Shown: positions 9,247-18,935, counted from the first letter of the stretch. The stretch: 64,000 bases of DNA from Natribaculum breve (GCF_023008585.1 NZ_CP095391.1:248001-312000), one strand, 5' to 3'. Program-made: numbers and translations. The notes: a model not told the origin generated them from the letters alone.

Positions 9247-10177
9247 TGCTCTGTTGAATAGATGCTGAGTCACGGTTACAGCGGTTCACACAGCGATTCT
9301 ATGTTAATGATAGCGAACATCAAGACAATTTCACGGAACTGCCGATACCAGCCGAGCGCTCGCACGGCGTCGCCGAGCGAGCGCTTGGTTGTCGAGTACG
9401 ACGTTTCGGCCATCCACCGCTGAGAGTAGCCTTTTGCCCGGTTGAGCGCGTTGTTCAGAGCTGCTTTCGGTGATGATCCACGATAGTGAACGAGGTACTC
9501 AACGTCATATGCGGCGATCTCGTACTCGGTGTGCCAGTCTTGGAAGCCATTGTCGGCGGCGACGGACTGCAGGTCGTCCGCGTTTCGGCGGACGACCTGC
9601 GGTCCGGTCTTCGTATCATGCTTCCACCGTGCTGTGATGTGAACGTCAAGAACCGCAAGCGATTCCACATCAGTTAATGTCGTCACTTTCAGCGTCTGTA
9701 CGGTACTTCCCGACCGCTGGCGGAAGTACGACGACGCACGGCGGCGGTCGAAAAACGTGCTGTCGAGAGCGGCGTGTCCAGATTGCGGGTGCTGCTGCGC
9801 TGAAACGCGCAGCAGCGCCCGCCACACCCACATTTTCAGCCGGTCGAATGATTTGTAGATCGTGCTGTAGTCCGGCAGATCGTCCCGATCTAAGCCGAGC
9901 GCTTCACGAATCTCAGTCATATACTTCAGCCGATTCGGCGTTTCACGGTAGCTGTGGCCTTCTTCGAGCCGAAAGCAGTGCAGAACGACGTGGACCCAGC
10001 GGGCGAACCCGCCGCTGGCGGGCTCGCCCGCATGCTTCCCCAACGCTTGTTTAGCTAGGTCACGACACTGCTCAACGAAGTCGAGGATATCGAGTTCCAT
10101 AGGACAGAACCGAATTCCTCGGCTTCATCCTTCTAAACTAGTGATATCGGCTGATTAGATCGCTATTCAACAGAGCA
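9247..10177. mobile_element. IS5-family (ISH1-like) insertion sequence, complete, 931 bp
   Basis: The terminal inverted repeats TGCTCTGTTGAATAG (9247-9261) and its exact complement (10163-10177) bound one transposase gene. The 8-bp target duplication GGTAGATC is present at 9239-9246 and 10178-10185. Perfect 15-bp ends, an exact duplication and an intact transposase indicate a recent insertion. The target is the CapA gene. Confidence 0.95.
9276..10100 (-). CDS. IS5-family transposase (ISH1-like)
   Basis: 274 aa, full length for this haloarchaeal group. The DDE core is visible: the first D in AALDSTFFDRR, the second in VAADNGFQDW, and the E in MAETSYSTTKRS. It fills the 931-bp element and is related to, but clearly different from, the transposase at 26188-27045 (shared LLR.SAQ, D.T.FDR.RAS and VQT.KVT..). 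No frameshift is needed to read it. Confidence 0.93.
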   Translation of the reverse strand: MELDILDFVEQCRDLAKQALGKHAGEPASGGFARWVHVVLHCFRLEEGHSYRETPNRLKYMTEIREALGLDRDDLPDYSTIYKSFDRLKMWVWRALLRVSAQQHPQSGHAALDSTFFDRRRASSYFRQRSGSTVQTLKVTTLTDVESLAVLDVHITARWKHDTKTGPQVVRRNADDLQSVAADNGFQDWHTEYEIAAYDVEYLVHYRGSSPKAALNNALNRAKGYSQRWMAETSYSTTKRSLGDAVRALGWYRQFREIVLMFAIINIESLCEPL

Positions 10178-10811
10178 GGTAGATCGTGTTGTGAATTCCT
10201 GGTGGGTTGAGGAGCCACTCGCCGTCGTCACCGGGAGTGATCCACACGCCCATGGCCTTCGCCAGGTCCTTGATCGTCCCGACGTACTCCGGATTCGCCG
10301 CGTAGTGCGAATCGAGGACGTTCGTTCCCGGGCGTCCGGGCACGTCACGACGAGCCTCGCCCGCCCTGCTCCACCGGGTGAACGAGGTCGTCATCGAAAC
10401 GAGTCCGATCCTACCGCCGGGCGTCTCCCGGTAGGTCGGACTCCGCGCCTCGGCGAGGCTCCGGCCTGTCCCTGCGTAATCGATCCCGGCTTCCTCGAGG
10501 GCCGCCCACGTCGACTCGAGCGCACCGTAGCCGTAGTCGAGCGCGTGGTTCGAGGCGTGAGATACCACGTCGAACCCGGCCCAGTCCAGTTCCTCGGCGA
10601 TCTCTGGCGGCGAGCGCATCCACGTCCCTCCTGCCTCGGCGGCAGGGTACACCTCCGGATCGTCGTAATCGTGAAGCAGCGTCTCGAGGTGTGTGAACCC
10701 GACATCAGCTTCCTGGAACTTCTCTATCAGGTACCTGAAGCCGGGATCGTCACACGTGGATATTCGCCGGTTGATGATCGCGTCGCCTGAAATTGCAACT
10801 GACAGCCCCAT

Positions 10812-11131
10812 TAGCTGCAGTGTCGTCTCACAGGACCAAAAAGCTAGGTACACACCCGTTTCGGCAGTGATTCGACGGATCGTCTCGGTCGTACGCGTCC
10901 TTGACGCGATCGAGACGCGGCCGGGAACACGATCTACTCGAAGCGTCGGTAACTTGCCCGCGGAACCGTCCGTTGGCGCCGTTTACGACCAGGACGATTT
11001 TAATATTGGGGGGAGAAACCGTTAACCATGATTCCAATTATCATTCAATGCAGACTCAGTTCCGACGCGTGGAGTTGGCAGTGGCGCCACCAGCACAACG
11101 CTCGTAATCCGCAGAGAGTGGTCGGCGAACT
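10812..11131. other. Intergenic region with divergent promoters
   Basis: 320 bp between the start of CapA and the start of the dehydrogenase at 11132. There is an AT-rich GATTTTAATATTGG at about 10993-11006. No gene is convincing in either strand. Confidence 0.4.
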
Positions 11132-12076
11132 ATGAACGACCGACCTGCTCGAGACGACGCTCGCTCGATTGACGACGAGGTGAGCGAAGAGCCGACGACG
11201 GTCGGCGTCGTCGGCGTCGGGAATATGGGCGCGCCGATCGTTAGACGGCTCGCGTCGTCGTTCGATACCGTCGCGTTCGATCTCGACACCGACCGGCTTG
11301 CGGCGGTCGCCGATGACGACGTCGACGCCGCGAGCGATCCGATCGAGGTCGGCACTCGTGCGGACGTCGTCTTGCTCTCGCTCCCCTCGACCGAAGCCGT
11401 CGAGTCAGCAACTCTTGGCGACGACGGCGTACTCGCCGGACTCTCCGAGCGCGACGTCCTCGTCGACACGAGTACGGTCGATCCCGAAGTGACCGATGCC
11501 GTCGCGTCAGCGTGCGACGGTCGTGGCGTCGCGTTCCTCGATGCGCCGGTGAGCGGCGGTCCGCGGAACGCGGCTACGGGTTCGCTCACGACCATGGTCG
11601 GCGGCGACGCCGACGTGCTCGATCGGATCACGTCCGTGCTCGACTGTTTCAGTGACACGATCTATCACGTTGGAGAACGCGGGACCGGAATCGCGATGAA
11701 ACTCGCGAACAACTATATGTTCGCCGTAAACTCGGCCGTGGCGTGCGAGGCGCTGACGCTGGCTCGCCGCGCGGGAATCGACGACGAGACGTTCTTCGAA
11801 ATCGCCTCGAATGCATCGGGCGACAGCTACGCACTGCGACGGAACCTCGACGGATTCGTGCTGCCCGGACAGTACGACTCAGAGGCCGATCTCTCGATCG
11901 TCAGGAAGGACGTAACGCTCGCCGAAGGGCTCGGTCGAGACCTCGAGGTTCCTCTATTGGTCGGTGGTGAGACGAGTTCTGTCTACCGACTGGCGGGAGA
12001 CCGTGGCCTCGACTCACACGATCTCGCCGCGCTGATCGCGCTGTACGACTCCACAGAAGACGCCGGGACGACGTAG
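11132..12076 (+). CDS. NAD(P)-dependent beta-hydroxyacid dehydrogenase (3-hydroxyisobutyrate dehydrogenase family)
   Basis: 314 aa. The Rossmann motif VGVVGVGNMGAP (about 24-35), substrate loop DAPVSGGPRNA (about 137-147) and catalytic lysine K190 in GIAMKLANNYM are all present. Known members act on 3-hydroxyisobutyrate, tartronate semialdehyde, 2-(hydroxymethyl)glutarate or L-threonate. The 20-residue acidic leader before the domain is slightly long; the start at 11132 is the only ATG before it. It converges on the MFS gene at 12148. It likely reduces a semialdehyde or oxidises a beta-hydroxy acid made in this catabolic region; the substrate is unknown. Confidence 0.88.
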   Translation: MNDRPARDDARSIDDEVSEEPTTVGVVGVGNMGAPIVRRLASSFDTVAFDLDTDRLAAVADDDVDAASDPIEVGTRADVVLLSLPSTEAVESATLGDDGVLAGLSERDVLVDTSTVDPEVTDAVASACDGRGVAFLDAPVSGGPRNAATGSLTTMVGGDADVLDRITSVLDCFSDTIYHVGERGTGIAMKLANNYMFAVNSAVACEALTLARRAGIDDETFFEIASNASGDSYALRRNLDGFVLPGQYDSEADLSIVRKDVTLAEGLGRDLEVPLLVGGETSSVYRLAGDRGLDSHDLAALIALYDSTEDAGTT

Positions 12077-12147
12077 CAGAGAACTACTCGTTAACCCGCT
12101 CGTTGTCGGTCGCGTTCTGCCGTCGAATCATCGGTGGGAGTCGGCGT

Positions 12148-13362
12148 TCAGTCTACCTGTGGGAGTCGCAGACAGATCACTGCTCCACAGACCGTGACGG
12201 TGCCAAACAGGAGGAACACGTAGTTGAAGTAGCCAATGTCGGCGACGAATCCAACGACTGGTGGGGCACTCGCACCTAGACCGATGTAGACCGTTCGGAC
12301 CAATCCGTACCCGCTTCCCTGAAATGCCTCGGGAAGTAATTCCACGGTATAGGTGTGTGCTGGCGGAATCGACCCGAGTACTGCAGCACCGAGCAGTGCG
12401 ATGGGGATCACTACCCACCGCGTCTGGACGAACGGCAGGGATGCAAGCCACGGTAGTCCTGCCAGGACGAACAGGACGATCGCGCGACGTTCACCGAACC
12501 GGTCGGCAACGATTCCAGAGACGAACTGGAAGGCGATCGCCGTCAGGAAAAACACCCCATAGACTGTCGACGCGGCCGTCTGAGAGAGTCCCTTGACTTC
12601 GATGAGATACGACGGCAGAAAGCCAGTTATCCCCTGGTAGAAGAACATCAGGAAGAAGAGCATGAGTGCAGCGGAGACCACGGTTCGGTCGACGACTACT
12701 CTCGCGAGGTTCCGGACGTACTCGAGCCCGATACTCTCTTCCGGTGCTGCCGAGGTTCGTTTCGGAAGATACAGGACGATTCCGCCGACGACGAGGACGA
12801 ACGCCGGAACCAGGTATCCGAATCCTATCCGCCAGCCGAAGACGGCGGCGACGAACCCGCCGATCACCGGCAGGACGGCGTTACCGACGTTGCCGGACGC
12901 CTGGCTGAAGCTCACGGCCGTCGTCCGATTATCGGGATACACGTCCGAGAGGATCGTCACCCGGCTCGTGCCGTACAGGCCCGTCCCGAGGCCGAGGAGC
13001 ACGGTTGCGAGGACGAAGACGGAAAACGCCGGTGCTAGGACGAGCAGCAGTACGGCACCCAGTGCCGAGAGAATGCTCGTGAGTACGATTGCACGTTCGC
13101 CAAACCTGTCGGCGAGTAACCCGCCGGGAAACTGTACGGAAGCGTACGCGATCCATATCGCCGACAGCAAGAATCCAGCACCGGTGTAGTCGATCTGGAA
13201 CTCGGCCATGATGTCCGGCAGTAACGCCGGATACACGATACGGACGCCGAGCGAGAGAAACCATCCACACGAGACAGTCAGGAGGATCAGCCCCTTTCCG
13301 TCTTCCCAGAGCGTTCGTACCGTCGCCTGCACTCGATCGCGAACTGACGTTCTCATCGACAC
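12148..13362 (-). CDS. MFS transporter (paralogue of the one at 15273)
   Basis: 404 aa with 12 expected membrane helices. The motif GGLLADRFGERAIVL sits between helices 2 and 3. The N-terminal halves of this protein and the 15273 protein are near-identical in layout (SLW/TLW.DG.G.ILLTVS.GW, GVR.VYPALLP), so they arose by duplication. Its start is 4 bp from the stop of the PanE-like gene (13367), and a cupin gene precedes that one, giving a cupin-PanE-MFS operon on the minus strand. It probably carries an organic acid. Confidence 0.9.
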   Translation of the reverse strand: MSMRTSVRDRVQATVRTLWEDGKGLILLTVSCGWFLSLGVRIVYPALLPDIMAEFQIDYTGAGFLLSAIWIAYASVQFPGGLLADRFGERAIVLTSILSALGAVLLLVLAPAFSVFVLATVLLGLGTGLYGTSRVTILSDVYPDNRTTAVSFSQASGNVGNAVLPVIGGFVAAVFGWRIGFGYLVPAFVLVVGGIVLYLPKRTSAAPEESIGLEYVRNLARVVVDRTVVSAALMLFFLMFFYQGITGFLPSYLIEVKGLSQTAASTVYGVFFLTAIAFQFVSGIVADRFGERRAIVLFVLAGLPWLASLPFVQTRWVVIPIALLGAAVLGSIPPAHTYTVELLPEAFQGSGYGLVRTVYIGLGASAPPVVGFVADIGYFNYVFLLFGTVTVCGAVICLRLPQVD

Positions 13363-13366
13363 GTTA

Positions 13367-14296
13367 TCATGTCTGCTGATCTACCTGATCCAGGTATCGG
13401 CGTTCCTTCGCGACGACGAGGTCCGTAACGAATCGGTTGTACGGCACTGGCATACCTACCTCTTCACCGTATCGTGCGACGGCACCGTTGACGTGTTCGA
13501 TCTCCGTCTTCCGCTGCTGGCGAACGTCCTCGAGCGCTGACGAGATGTGATCGGGATTTTCCCGACAGAACTCCCGTACCATCGTCACAGGATCTGCGGT
13601 GATCGCCTCCACGCCGAGTTTCTCGCGGACACGGTCGGCCTCGGTAACGACCGCCTCGAGCGCTGCCGCCGCGGCGTCGTAGACGACCAGATCGCCGTTT
13701 ACGAGCCCCGTCAGCGCTGCGATCGGTTTGACGCCGATGCTGACGAACTGTTTGTCCCAGAGGTACGGACGAACGTCAGCCGTCGCTTTGGTGTCGAATC
13801 CGGCATCGGTGAGGACGTCAGCCAGCCGCCCTACAGCATCTTCGCTCCCGCCGACGACGGTTTCGCCGGTCGCGTCGTGGACGATCTCCCCCGGCCCCTG
13901 GACGCGAGCGCCGTGACGCGTCGTTCCGCCGACGAACGTTCCCTCCTCGAGCCGATCGGGGATGAGGTCGTGCGCGGTGAATCCGTTTTGAAACGTCGTG
14001 ACGATTGTCTCCCGATCGATCATCGGAGCCGCAGCCTCAAGCGCCGCTACCGTTGCGTCGGTCTTTACCGTGACGAATAGCGCGTCGACGGGGTCGACTT
14101 CCGAGGCGTCGGTCGTCGCCTCTGGATGTGCCACGAATCGATCGCCGTTCGGGGTTCGCACGGCGAGTCCGTCGGCGTCGATCGTCGAGACGTGCTCGGG
14201 CCACGTGTCGACGAGGACGACGTCTTCGCCGGCGGCGATCAACTTCGCGCCGAACAGCCCTCCGAGTGCGCCTGCTCCAACGATTCCTACTCGCAT
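13367..14296 (-). CDS. Ketopantoate reductase (PanE/ApbA) family oxidoreductase
   Basis: 309 aa from the ATG at 14296, placed directly before the Rossmann motif MRVGIVGAGALGGLFG; an in-frame ATG 75 bp upstream would add an unlikely tail. The C-terminal domain has the PanE-like DKQFVSIGVKPIAALTG, where canonical PanE has a Lys-Asn pair. The asparagine normally next to the catalytic lysine is not obvious, so a substrate other than ketopantoate is possible. Many such paralogues sit in catabolic operons. It is coupled to the downstream MFS gene and lies 103 bp after the cupin gene. Confidence 0.85.
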   Translation of the reverse strand: MRVGIVGAGALGGLFGAKLIAAGEDVVLVDTWPEHVSTIDADGLAVRTPNGDRFVAHPEATTDASEVDPVDALFVTVKTDATVAALEAAAPMIDRETIVTTFQNGFTAHDLIPDRLEEGTFVGGTTRHGARVQGPGEIVHDATGETVVGGSEDAVGRLADVLTDAGFDTKATADVRPYLWDKQFVSIGVKPIAALTGLVNGDLVVYDAAAAALEAVVTEADRVREKLGVEAITADPVTMVREFCRENPDHISSALEDVRQQRKTEIEHVNGAVARYGEEVGMPVPYNRFVTDLVVAKERRYLDQVDQQT

Positions 14297-14399
14297 CTTT
14301 ACGTCTACACCCGTTCGAGACGCGTAAGGAGTTTGCCCTGGGTGGCGGTTCTTGCCGGTAAGCGCTGGCATCCCGCCCGAGATGACGTGCCGCCGGATG

Positions 14400-14771
14400 C
14401 TACTCGTCGAGTACGTGGCCGTCCTGAACCGACGGCGCGCCTATGGCCACTACGAGGGCGGTTTCAGACGCGTCATCGCCGTTGAACGCACGGTGGGGGC
14501 TCTCCGGTTCGGCGACGAAGACCTGCCCGCGCTCGACGACGAACTCTCGATCGGGCGTTTCGACGCGAATTCTGCCTTTCACGACGTAAAATACCTCCTC
14601 CTGTTGCTCGTGGTAGTGTAGCCCACCGATAGGAATGTCCTCTCCGGGAGCGACGGTGTAGATTCGCATTCCTAGATTCTCTAGGCCGATCGCATCGCTG
14701 ATGCTCCGCGTTTCCGACGGTCGATCCGCCATCGGCTCGACGTCATCCGGATCGACGACATGGTACCCCAT
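14400..14771 (-). CDS. Small cupin-domain protein
   Basis: 123 aa, one cupin barrel. Motif 1 is GLHYHEQQEEVFYVVKG (two His and Glu metal ligands) and motif 2 lies in QVFVAEPESPHRAFNG. Single-domain cupins of this type are isomerases, dioxygenases or sensors. It is the first gene of the inferred cupin-PanE-MFS operon. The specific function is unknown. Confidence 0.85.
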   Translation of the reverse strand: MGYHVVDPDDVEPMADRPSETRSISDAIGLENLGMRIYTVAPGEDIPIGGLHYHEQQEEVFYVVKGRIRVETPDREFVVERGQVFVAEPESPHRAFNGDDASETALVVAIGAPSVQDGHVLDE

Positions 14772-15272
14772 GGTCGTGGATTGTCGTGCAGCTATAGAAG
14801 TAGTTCGGTCGATCGAGTGTTCGCCGTACGATCGACATGTGCGCCACGCCTTCTCACCTCTGATCCCGAAATCGACACCGTTGGTTACAACATTTATTAC
14901 GGTGTACTCGAAACGAAGCCGTGTAACTTGGCTACTCGAGTACTTCCCTGCTGGGCGACAGCGTTTGCACCTGCTGTGGCGCGAAGGTCGCGACCTGCCG
15001 AGCGGGACAGCGAAATCTGGTCAACCGCCCCGACGAGCGTCACGGCGGTCACGAACGAAAGACGAGGCGGAGAGACGACGGGCACTCGAGAGTCCGATTC
15101 CATCGTAACTCGAGCGAAGAGGGCGTTATCACACGTATTGCAGACTGTGACCGACCGTGACCGACTCGACTCGTCCGTGAACGTTCCTTCCGTGGAGGAC
15201 GTCGATTCGACTGCGCGCGCCCGTACCCAGCCAACGGGTCGACACCAGATACAGTTGGAGATGCAGTGAACG
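14772..15272. other. 500-bp gap without a convincing gene
   Basis: Divergent from the cupin gene and upstream of the second paralogous MFS gene. An AT-rich stretch, ACAACATTTATTACGG near 14888-14903, looks like a promoter. Several open frames exist on both strands but have neither haloarchaeal acidity nor a recognised motif. Confidence 0.4.
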
Positions 15273-16496
15273 ATGCCGTCGATCGACAGTAGCCGAATCC
15301 GCTCGACGGTCCCGGAGCCCTTCCGGAGCCTCTGGAGCGATGGACGCGGTGCGATCCTGCTGACGGTCTCGACAGGATGGCTGATCAGCATCGGCGTCCG
15401 ACTCGTCTACCCTGCGCTCTTGCCTTCGATTCGCGCCGACCTCGGTCTCGACCTCACGGCCGCTGGACTGGTCATTACCGTCCTCTGGGCGTGTTACGCG
15501 ATCATGCAGTTCCCCGGTGGCTTCCTCGCCGACAGGATCGGCGAACGCGCCGTCCTCGTCTCGAGTACTGTCCTAGCCAGCGCGGGAATTGGTATCGTGG
15601 TTCTCTCGTCCGGTCAACTGTCCTTTTTCTTCGGAACCGTCGCCGTCGGATTCGGAGCCGGGCTCTATGCCACGACGCGCATCACCGTGCTCTCGGACAT
15701 CTACCCGGAGCGGTCGGGCACGGCCATGGGCTTCATTCAGGCGTTCGGAAACGTCGGGACGACGGTTCTGCCGCCGGTCGCGGGATTCCTGGCGGTCGCC
15801 GTGAGTTGGCGACTCGGGCTCGGGTTCTTGCTCCCGATCGCCGCGGTGGTGGCCGCCACGCTCTGGCTCGTCGTTCCCGTTCGGACGTCGGGCGAGGAAC
15901 GCGCCGTCGAATCGCTGACGTGGGATACACCCACAAAACTCGTTTCCGGGCTCACTGACAGAAGCGTTCTGTTCGCGACGGCGAGTATGTGTCTGGTGTC
16001 GATCGTCTACCAGTCGTTTACCGGATTCTATCCGACATACCTTGTCCTCGAGAAAGGGTTCGACGAGGAGTTGGCGACGTTACTGTATGGGACGTTTTTC
16101 GCCACTGGCATTCTCTTACAACTCGCCTCCGGGTCGAGCGGTGACCTGTTCGGCATGCGACGGACGCTCGTCGCCTCCCTCGGCGTTGCGACCATCGCAC
16201 TCTTCGCGCTCCCGTTCGTCGATGGACTGTTCGCGATCGTCTTGCTGTCCGGTCTGTTGAGCGCCCAGCTCGCGTACTGGCCCGTCGCGAACGCATATAT
16301 CGCCGACGTAATGTCATCCGAGATGCAGGGAACCGGATACGGGCTCGTTCGCACCACCTACCTTCTGTTGGCCTCGACCGGACCCGTCGTCGTCGGTCGG
16401 CTCGGTGACGCCGGTATGCTCGACGTCGCCTTCCTCTCGCTCGCCACGATCGCTTGTCTGGCGCTGGTCACCTGCTGGTCTCTTCCCGAGCCCTGA
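15273..16496 (+). CDS. MFS transporter (paralogue of the one at 12148)
   Basis: 407 aa with 12 expected membrane helices. GGFLADRIGERAVLVS is the loop 2-3 signature and the N-terminus reads SLWSDGRGAILLTVSTGW. It shares the same framework as the 12148-13362 protein across the whole length. It is followed on the same strand by a thioesterase (16682) and an aldehyde:ferredoxin oxidoreductase family gene (17159), so it may supply their substrate. Confidence 0.9.
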   Translation: MPSIDSSRIRSTVPEPFRSLWSDGRGAILLTVSTGWLISIGVRLVYPALLPSIRADLGLDLTAAGLVITVLWACYAIMQFPGGFLADRIGERAVLVSSTVLASAGIGIVVLSSGQLSFFFGTVAVGFGAGLYATTRITVLSDIYPERSGTAMGFIQAFGNVGTTVLPPVAGFLAVAVSWRLGLGFLLPIAAVVAATLWLVVPVRTSGEERAVESLTWDTPTKLVSGLTDRSVLFATASMCLVSIVYQSFTGFYPTYLVLEKGFDEELATLLYGTFFATGILLQLASGSSGDLFGMRRTLVASLGVATIALFALPFVDGLFAIVLLSGLLSAQLAYWPVANAYIADVMSSEMQGTGYGLVRTTYLLLASTGPVVVGRLGDAGMLDVAFLSLATIACLALVTCWSLPEP

Positions 16497-16681
16497 CCGA
16501 ACCTCGACTGCGTTCCGATTCGTGTCGGTGGGCTCTCGTGATCGAATTCATGAGGCGCCTTCAAGAGCGCGCCGTCTCACGAGAATCGTTCGATCGTCGC
16601 TTGGACGCTTGGTCGCAATTGCGGACCGGACCTGCCCTCGATGTCCGATACGTGGACATTTTTGTATATCGACTCTCAAGG

Positions 16682-17110
16682 ATGCGTATGATCGCAGAAG
16701 AGTACAATCAGAGGTTACTGAACGATCACGCGTACCTCTCCGACCTCGGGATCACCATCGAACAGCAGGGTTCCGGTACCGCTCGTCTCTCGTTGCCTTA
16801 CCACGACTCAATCGTCAACCCCGATTCCGACGCGATCCACGGCGGCGTCGTCGCCACGCTCATCGATCACGCTGGCGGCGTCGCGATTCGAACCACCATG
16901 GACGATCCCGGTGAGGTACCGCACGCGACGACCGATCTCAACATCACGTACGTACGTCCTGCAACGGGAGATTTGACGGCCGACGCCTCGGTCGTTCGGT
17001 CGGGGACGACCATGGGTGCCATCACAGTGGACGTGTCCGCCGACACCCCACGAGGCGTGAAAACGGTCGCCGTCGGTCGTCTTTCGATACACATGGACCG
17101 CGACCGATAA
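16682..17110 (+). CDS. PaaI-family hot-dog thioesterase
   Basis: 142 aa from the ATG at 16682. An upstream in-frame start would add 76 residues of non-family, basic sequence, so it is rejected. The hot-dog helix IHGGVVATLIDHAGGVAI and the downstream ATTDLNITYVRPA are diagnostic of the PaaI/YbgC-like 4-hydroxybenzoyl-CoA thioesterase superfamily. It hydrolyses an acyl-CoA thioester in the cytoplasm. It lies 48 bp before the AOR-family gene on the same strand, suggesting co-expression. Confidence 0.88.
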   Translation: MRMIAEEYNQRLLNDHAYLSDLGITIEQQGSGTARLSLPYHDSIVNPDSDAIHGGVVATLIDHAGGVAIRTTMDDPGEVPHATTDLNITYVRPATGDLTADASVVRSGTTMGAITVDVSADTPRGVKTVAVGRLSIHMDRDR

Positions 17111-17158
17111 CGAGCACGCCTTGCCAAACACTTATCTCGAGTTCGGATCACTATACCC

Positions 17159-18877
17159 GTGATGCTGCACACGAGAGGCGAACTGCTTACGATTGACGTC
17201 GGTGAGCGGACGTGGACGACGACGCATATCGACGACGTTCTCGAGACGTTCATCGGCGGCCGCGGCGTCGCAACGAAACTCGCACACGATCGCATCCCGT
17301 TCGACGCCGACCCGCTCGGTTCCGAAAATCGCGTATACTTCTCAACGGGCCCCTTCCAGACCTCACAGATGAGCTACACGGGGCGTATGAACGCCACGTC
17401 GCTGTCGCCGTTGACCGACGGTCTCGTCTCGACGAACGCGGGCGGCTACCTCTCGCGGAACTTCGCGGACACCGGCTACTCGTGCGTCGAGATCGTTGGC
17501 GAGAGCAACGAACTGCTCGCGGTTCACGTCACTGACGGAGTCGACGAGTGTAATTCGTCGGGCAACGAGACTTCGTCTCGTTCGCGCGTTCGGTTCGAAC
17601 CAGTCCCCGAACTCGAGGGAGCGACAGTCAGTGAGACCTCCGCGATGATGGACGATCGTCACGGGCTGGACAGTGAACACCTGGTGACCGTTGGACCGGC
17701 CGGCGAGAATCAGGTCCGATACGCCTGCCTGATGACCTACGACTCGCGAGCGTTCGGTCGCGGTGGGCTCGGGGCAGTACTGGGATCGAAGAACGTGAAG
17801 ACTATTTCGTTCGAGGGAGACTCCCGCCCATCGATCGACGTGCCAGACGAGGAGGTCGCCGGAGAAATCCATCGGGATGCGGCGACGAAAGAACACATCA
17901 TGAAGCGCCAGGGGACCACGGGCGGCGTCGACCTCAAGAACGACATGTTCTCGCTCCCGACGCGGTACTTCGAGCGGATGGACTTCGATGAGGGGGTCGA
18001 CGGGATCAACGGTGCCGCCGTCGAGTCGAAAAAGTACAAACGTGGGACCTGCTCGCTCTGTGCGTTCGCGTGCAAACTCCCCACGAGAGACGAAGAGACT
18101 GGCCTCGAGACGGAGGGGCCGGAGTACGAAACCGTCTTCTCGTTCGGAAGTAACCTACTCGTCGACGATATCGTCTCGGTGATGAAGTCGAACGACCTGT
18201 GTGACGACCTCGGACTCGACACCATCAGCGCTGGCGTCTCCATCGGCGCGTACCTCGCCGCCGAAGACCAATTCGGCAACTCAGGGTTGATCCACGACCT
18301 CGTCGAGAAGATCGCCTACCGCGAGGGCGTCGGCAACCTGCTCGCCGAGGGCGTCGACAGGATCCACGACGACCTTGGGGTCAAAAACTGGACGACGAAG
18401 GGTCTCGAGTTCCCCGGCCACGACGGTCGCGTCCTCCACGGCCGGGCGCTCGGCTACGCCACCGCGAACCGCGGGGCCGACCACATGTACTCGAAGATAC
18501 ACAACCTCGAGTACGAAGGGACGATCGACCCCGAAGGATTCGACGGAAAGGTGGGGCACCTCGTCGAACTACAGAACCTGAAAGCCGTCAAGGACTCAGC
18601 GGTGATCTGCCGGTTTTCTACTAGTTATCTATCCGATGAGCGGTACGAACAGCTGTTTGGCATCGACTCCGACACGTTGTTGGAGGTCGGCGCACGGATC
18701 GTCGAACTCGAGCGACACTTCAACAACCAGCGCGGATTCGATCGGTTCGACGACGTCCTCCCATACGAACTCGACGGGTTCGAGGACGCGCTGGACGAGT
18801 ATTACGCACAGCGAGGCTGGACGGAGACCGGCGTCGTCCCCGAAGCGAAACTCGAAGACGCCAAGACGACCGACTGA
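17159..18877 (+). CDS. Aldehyde:ferredoxin oxidoreductase family protein (tungsten/molybdopterin, Fe-S)
   Basis: 572 aa, slightly short of the ~600 aa typical of AOR/FOR. The N-terminal pterin domain has FIGGRGVATKLAH and GPFQTSQMSYTGR. The [4Fe-4S] ligands are C298, C301 and C305 (CSLCAFAC), with the late cysteine C484 in AVICRFS. Such enzymes oxidise aldehydes to acids and pass electrons to ferredoxin, or run in reverse. Substrate groups include aliphatic and aromatic aldehydes, and benzoyl-CoA-reductase-like relatives exist. It is preceded by a hot-dog thioesterase. No MoaD/ThiS-like or ferredoxin gene is adjacent. It converges on the TcuA-like gene. Confidence 0.88.
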   Translation: MMLHTRGELLTIDVGERTWTTTHIDDVLETFIGGRGVATKLAHDRIPFDADPLGSENRVYFSTGPFQTSQMSYTGRMNATSLSPLTDGLVSTNAGGYLSRNFADTGYSCVEIVGESNELLAVHVTDGVDECNSSGNETSSRSRVRFEPVPELEGATVSETSAMMDDRHGLDSEHLVTVGPAGENQVRYACLMTYDSRAFGRGGLGAVLGSKNVKTISFEGDSRPSIDVPDEEVAGEIHRDAATKEHIMKRQGTTGGVDLKNDMFSLPTRYFERMDFDEGVDGINGAAVESKKYKRGTCSLCAFACKLPTRDEETGLETEGPEYETVFSFGSNLLVDDIVSVMKSNDLCDDLGLDTISAGVSIGAYLAAEDQFGNSGLIHDLVEKIAYREGVGNLLAEGVDRIHDDLGVKNWTTKGLEFPGHDGRVLHGRALGYATANRGADHMYSKIHNLEYEGTIDPEGFDGKVGHLVELQNLKAVKDSAVICRFSTSYLSDERYEQLFGIDSDTLLEVGARIVELERHFNNQRGFDRFDDVLPYELDGFEDALDEYYAQRGWTETGVVPEAKLEDAKTTD

Positions 18878-18935
18878 TCGCTTCTGGTACGCTGTCGAAC
18901 GCAGCTGAAACGAGTCCTCCTCGATCGCCGTCGGA

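Larger units (their letters stand above)
8502..10811 (-). pseudogene. CapA family (PGA_cap metallophosphatase-like) protein, split by an IS5 element
   Basis: The N-terminal half (10811 to 10178) and C-terminal half (9238 to 8502) carry the CapA/PgsA pattern: ISGDAIINRR, FTHLETLLHD, SHASNHALDYG, HVHTHQWD, CQGSHAPLRGIELHEG and IFYDPGDF. The family is linked to poly-gamma-glutamate or related polymer biosynthesis. Removing the 931-bp IS and one 8-bp repeat restores a continuous frame (HNTIYRFVEDDD at the join) of 456 residues. The host gene was therefore intact when hit. ATG 10811 (MGLSVAISGD) is preferred over an upstream in-frame ATG because the first strand of the domain starts there. As it stands the protein is truncated. 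Confidence 0.85.
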
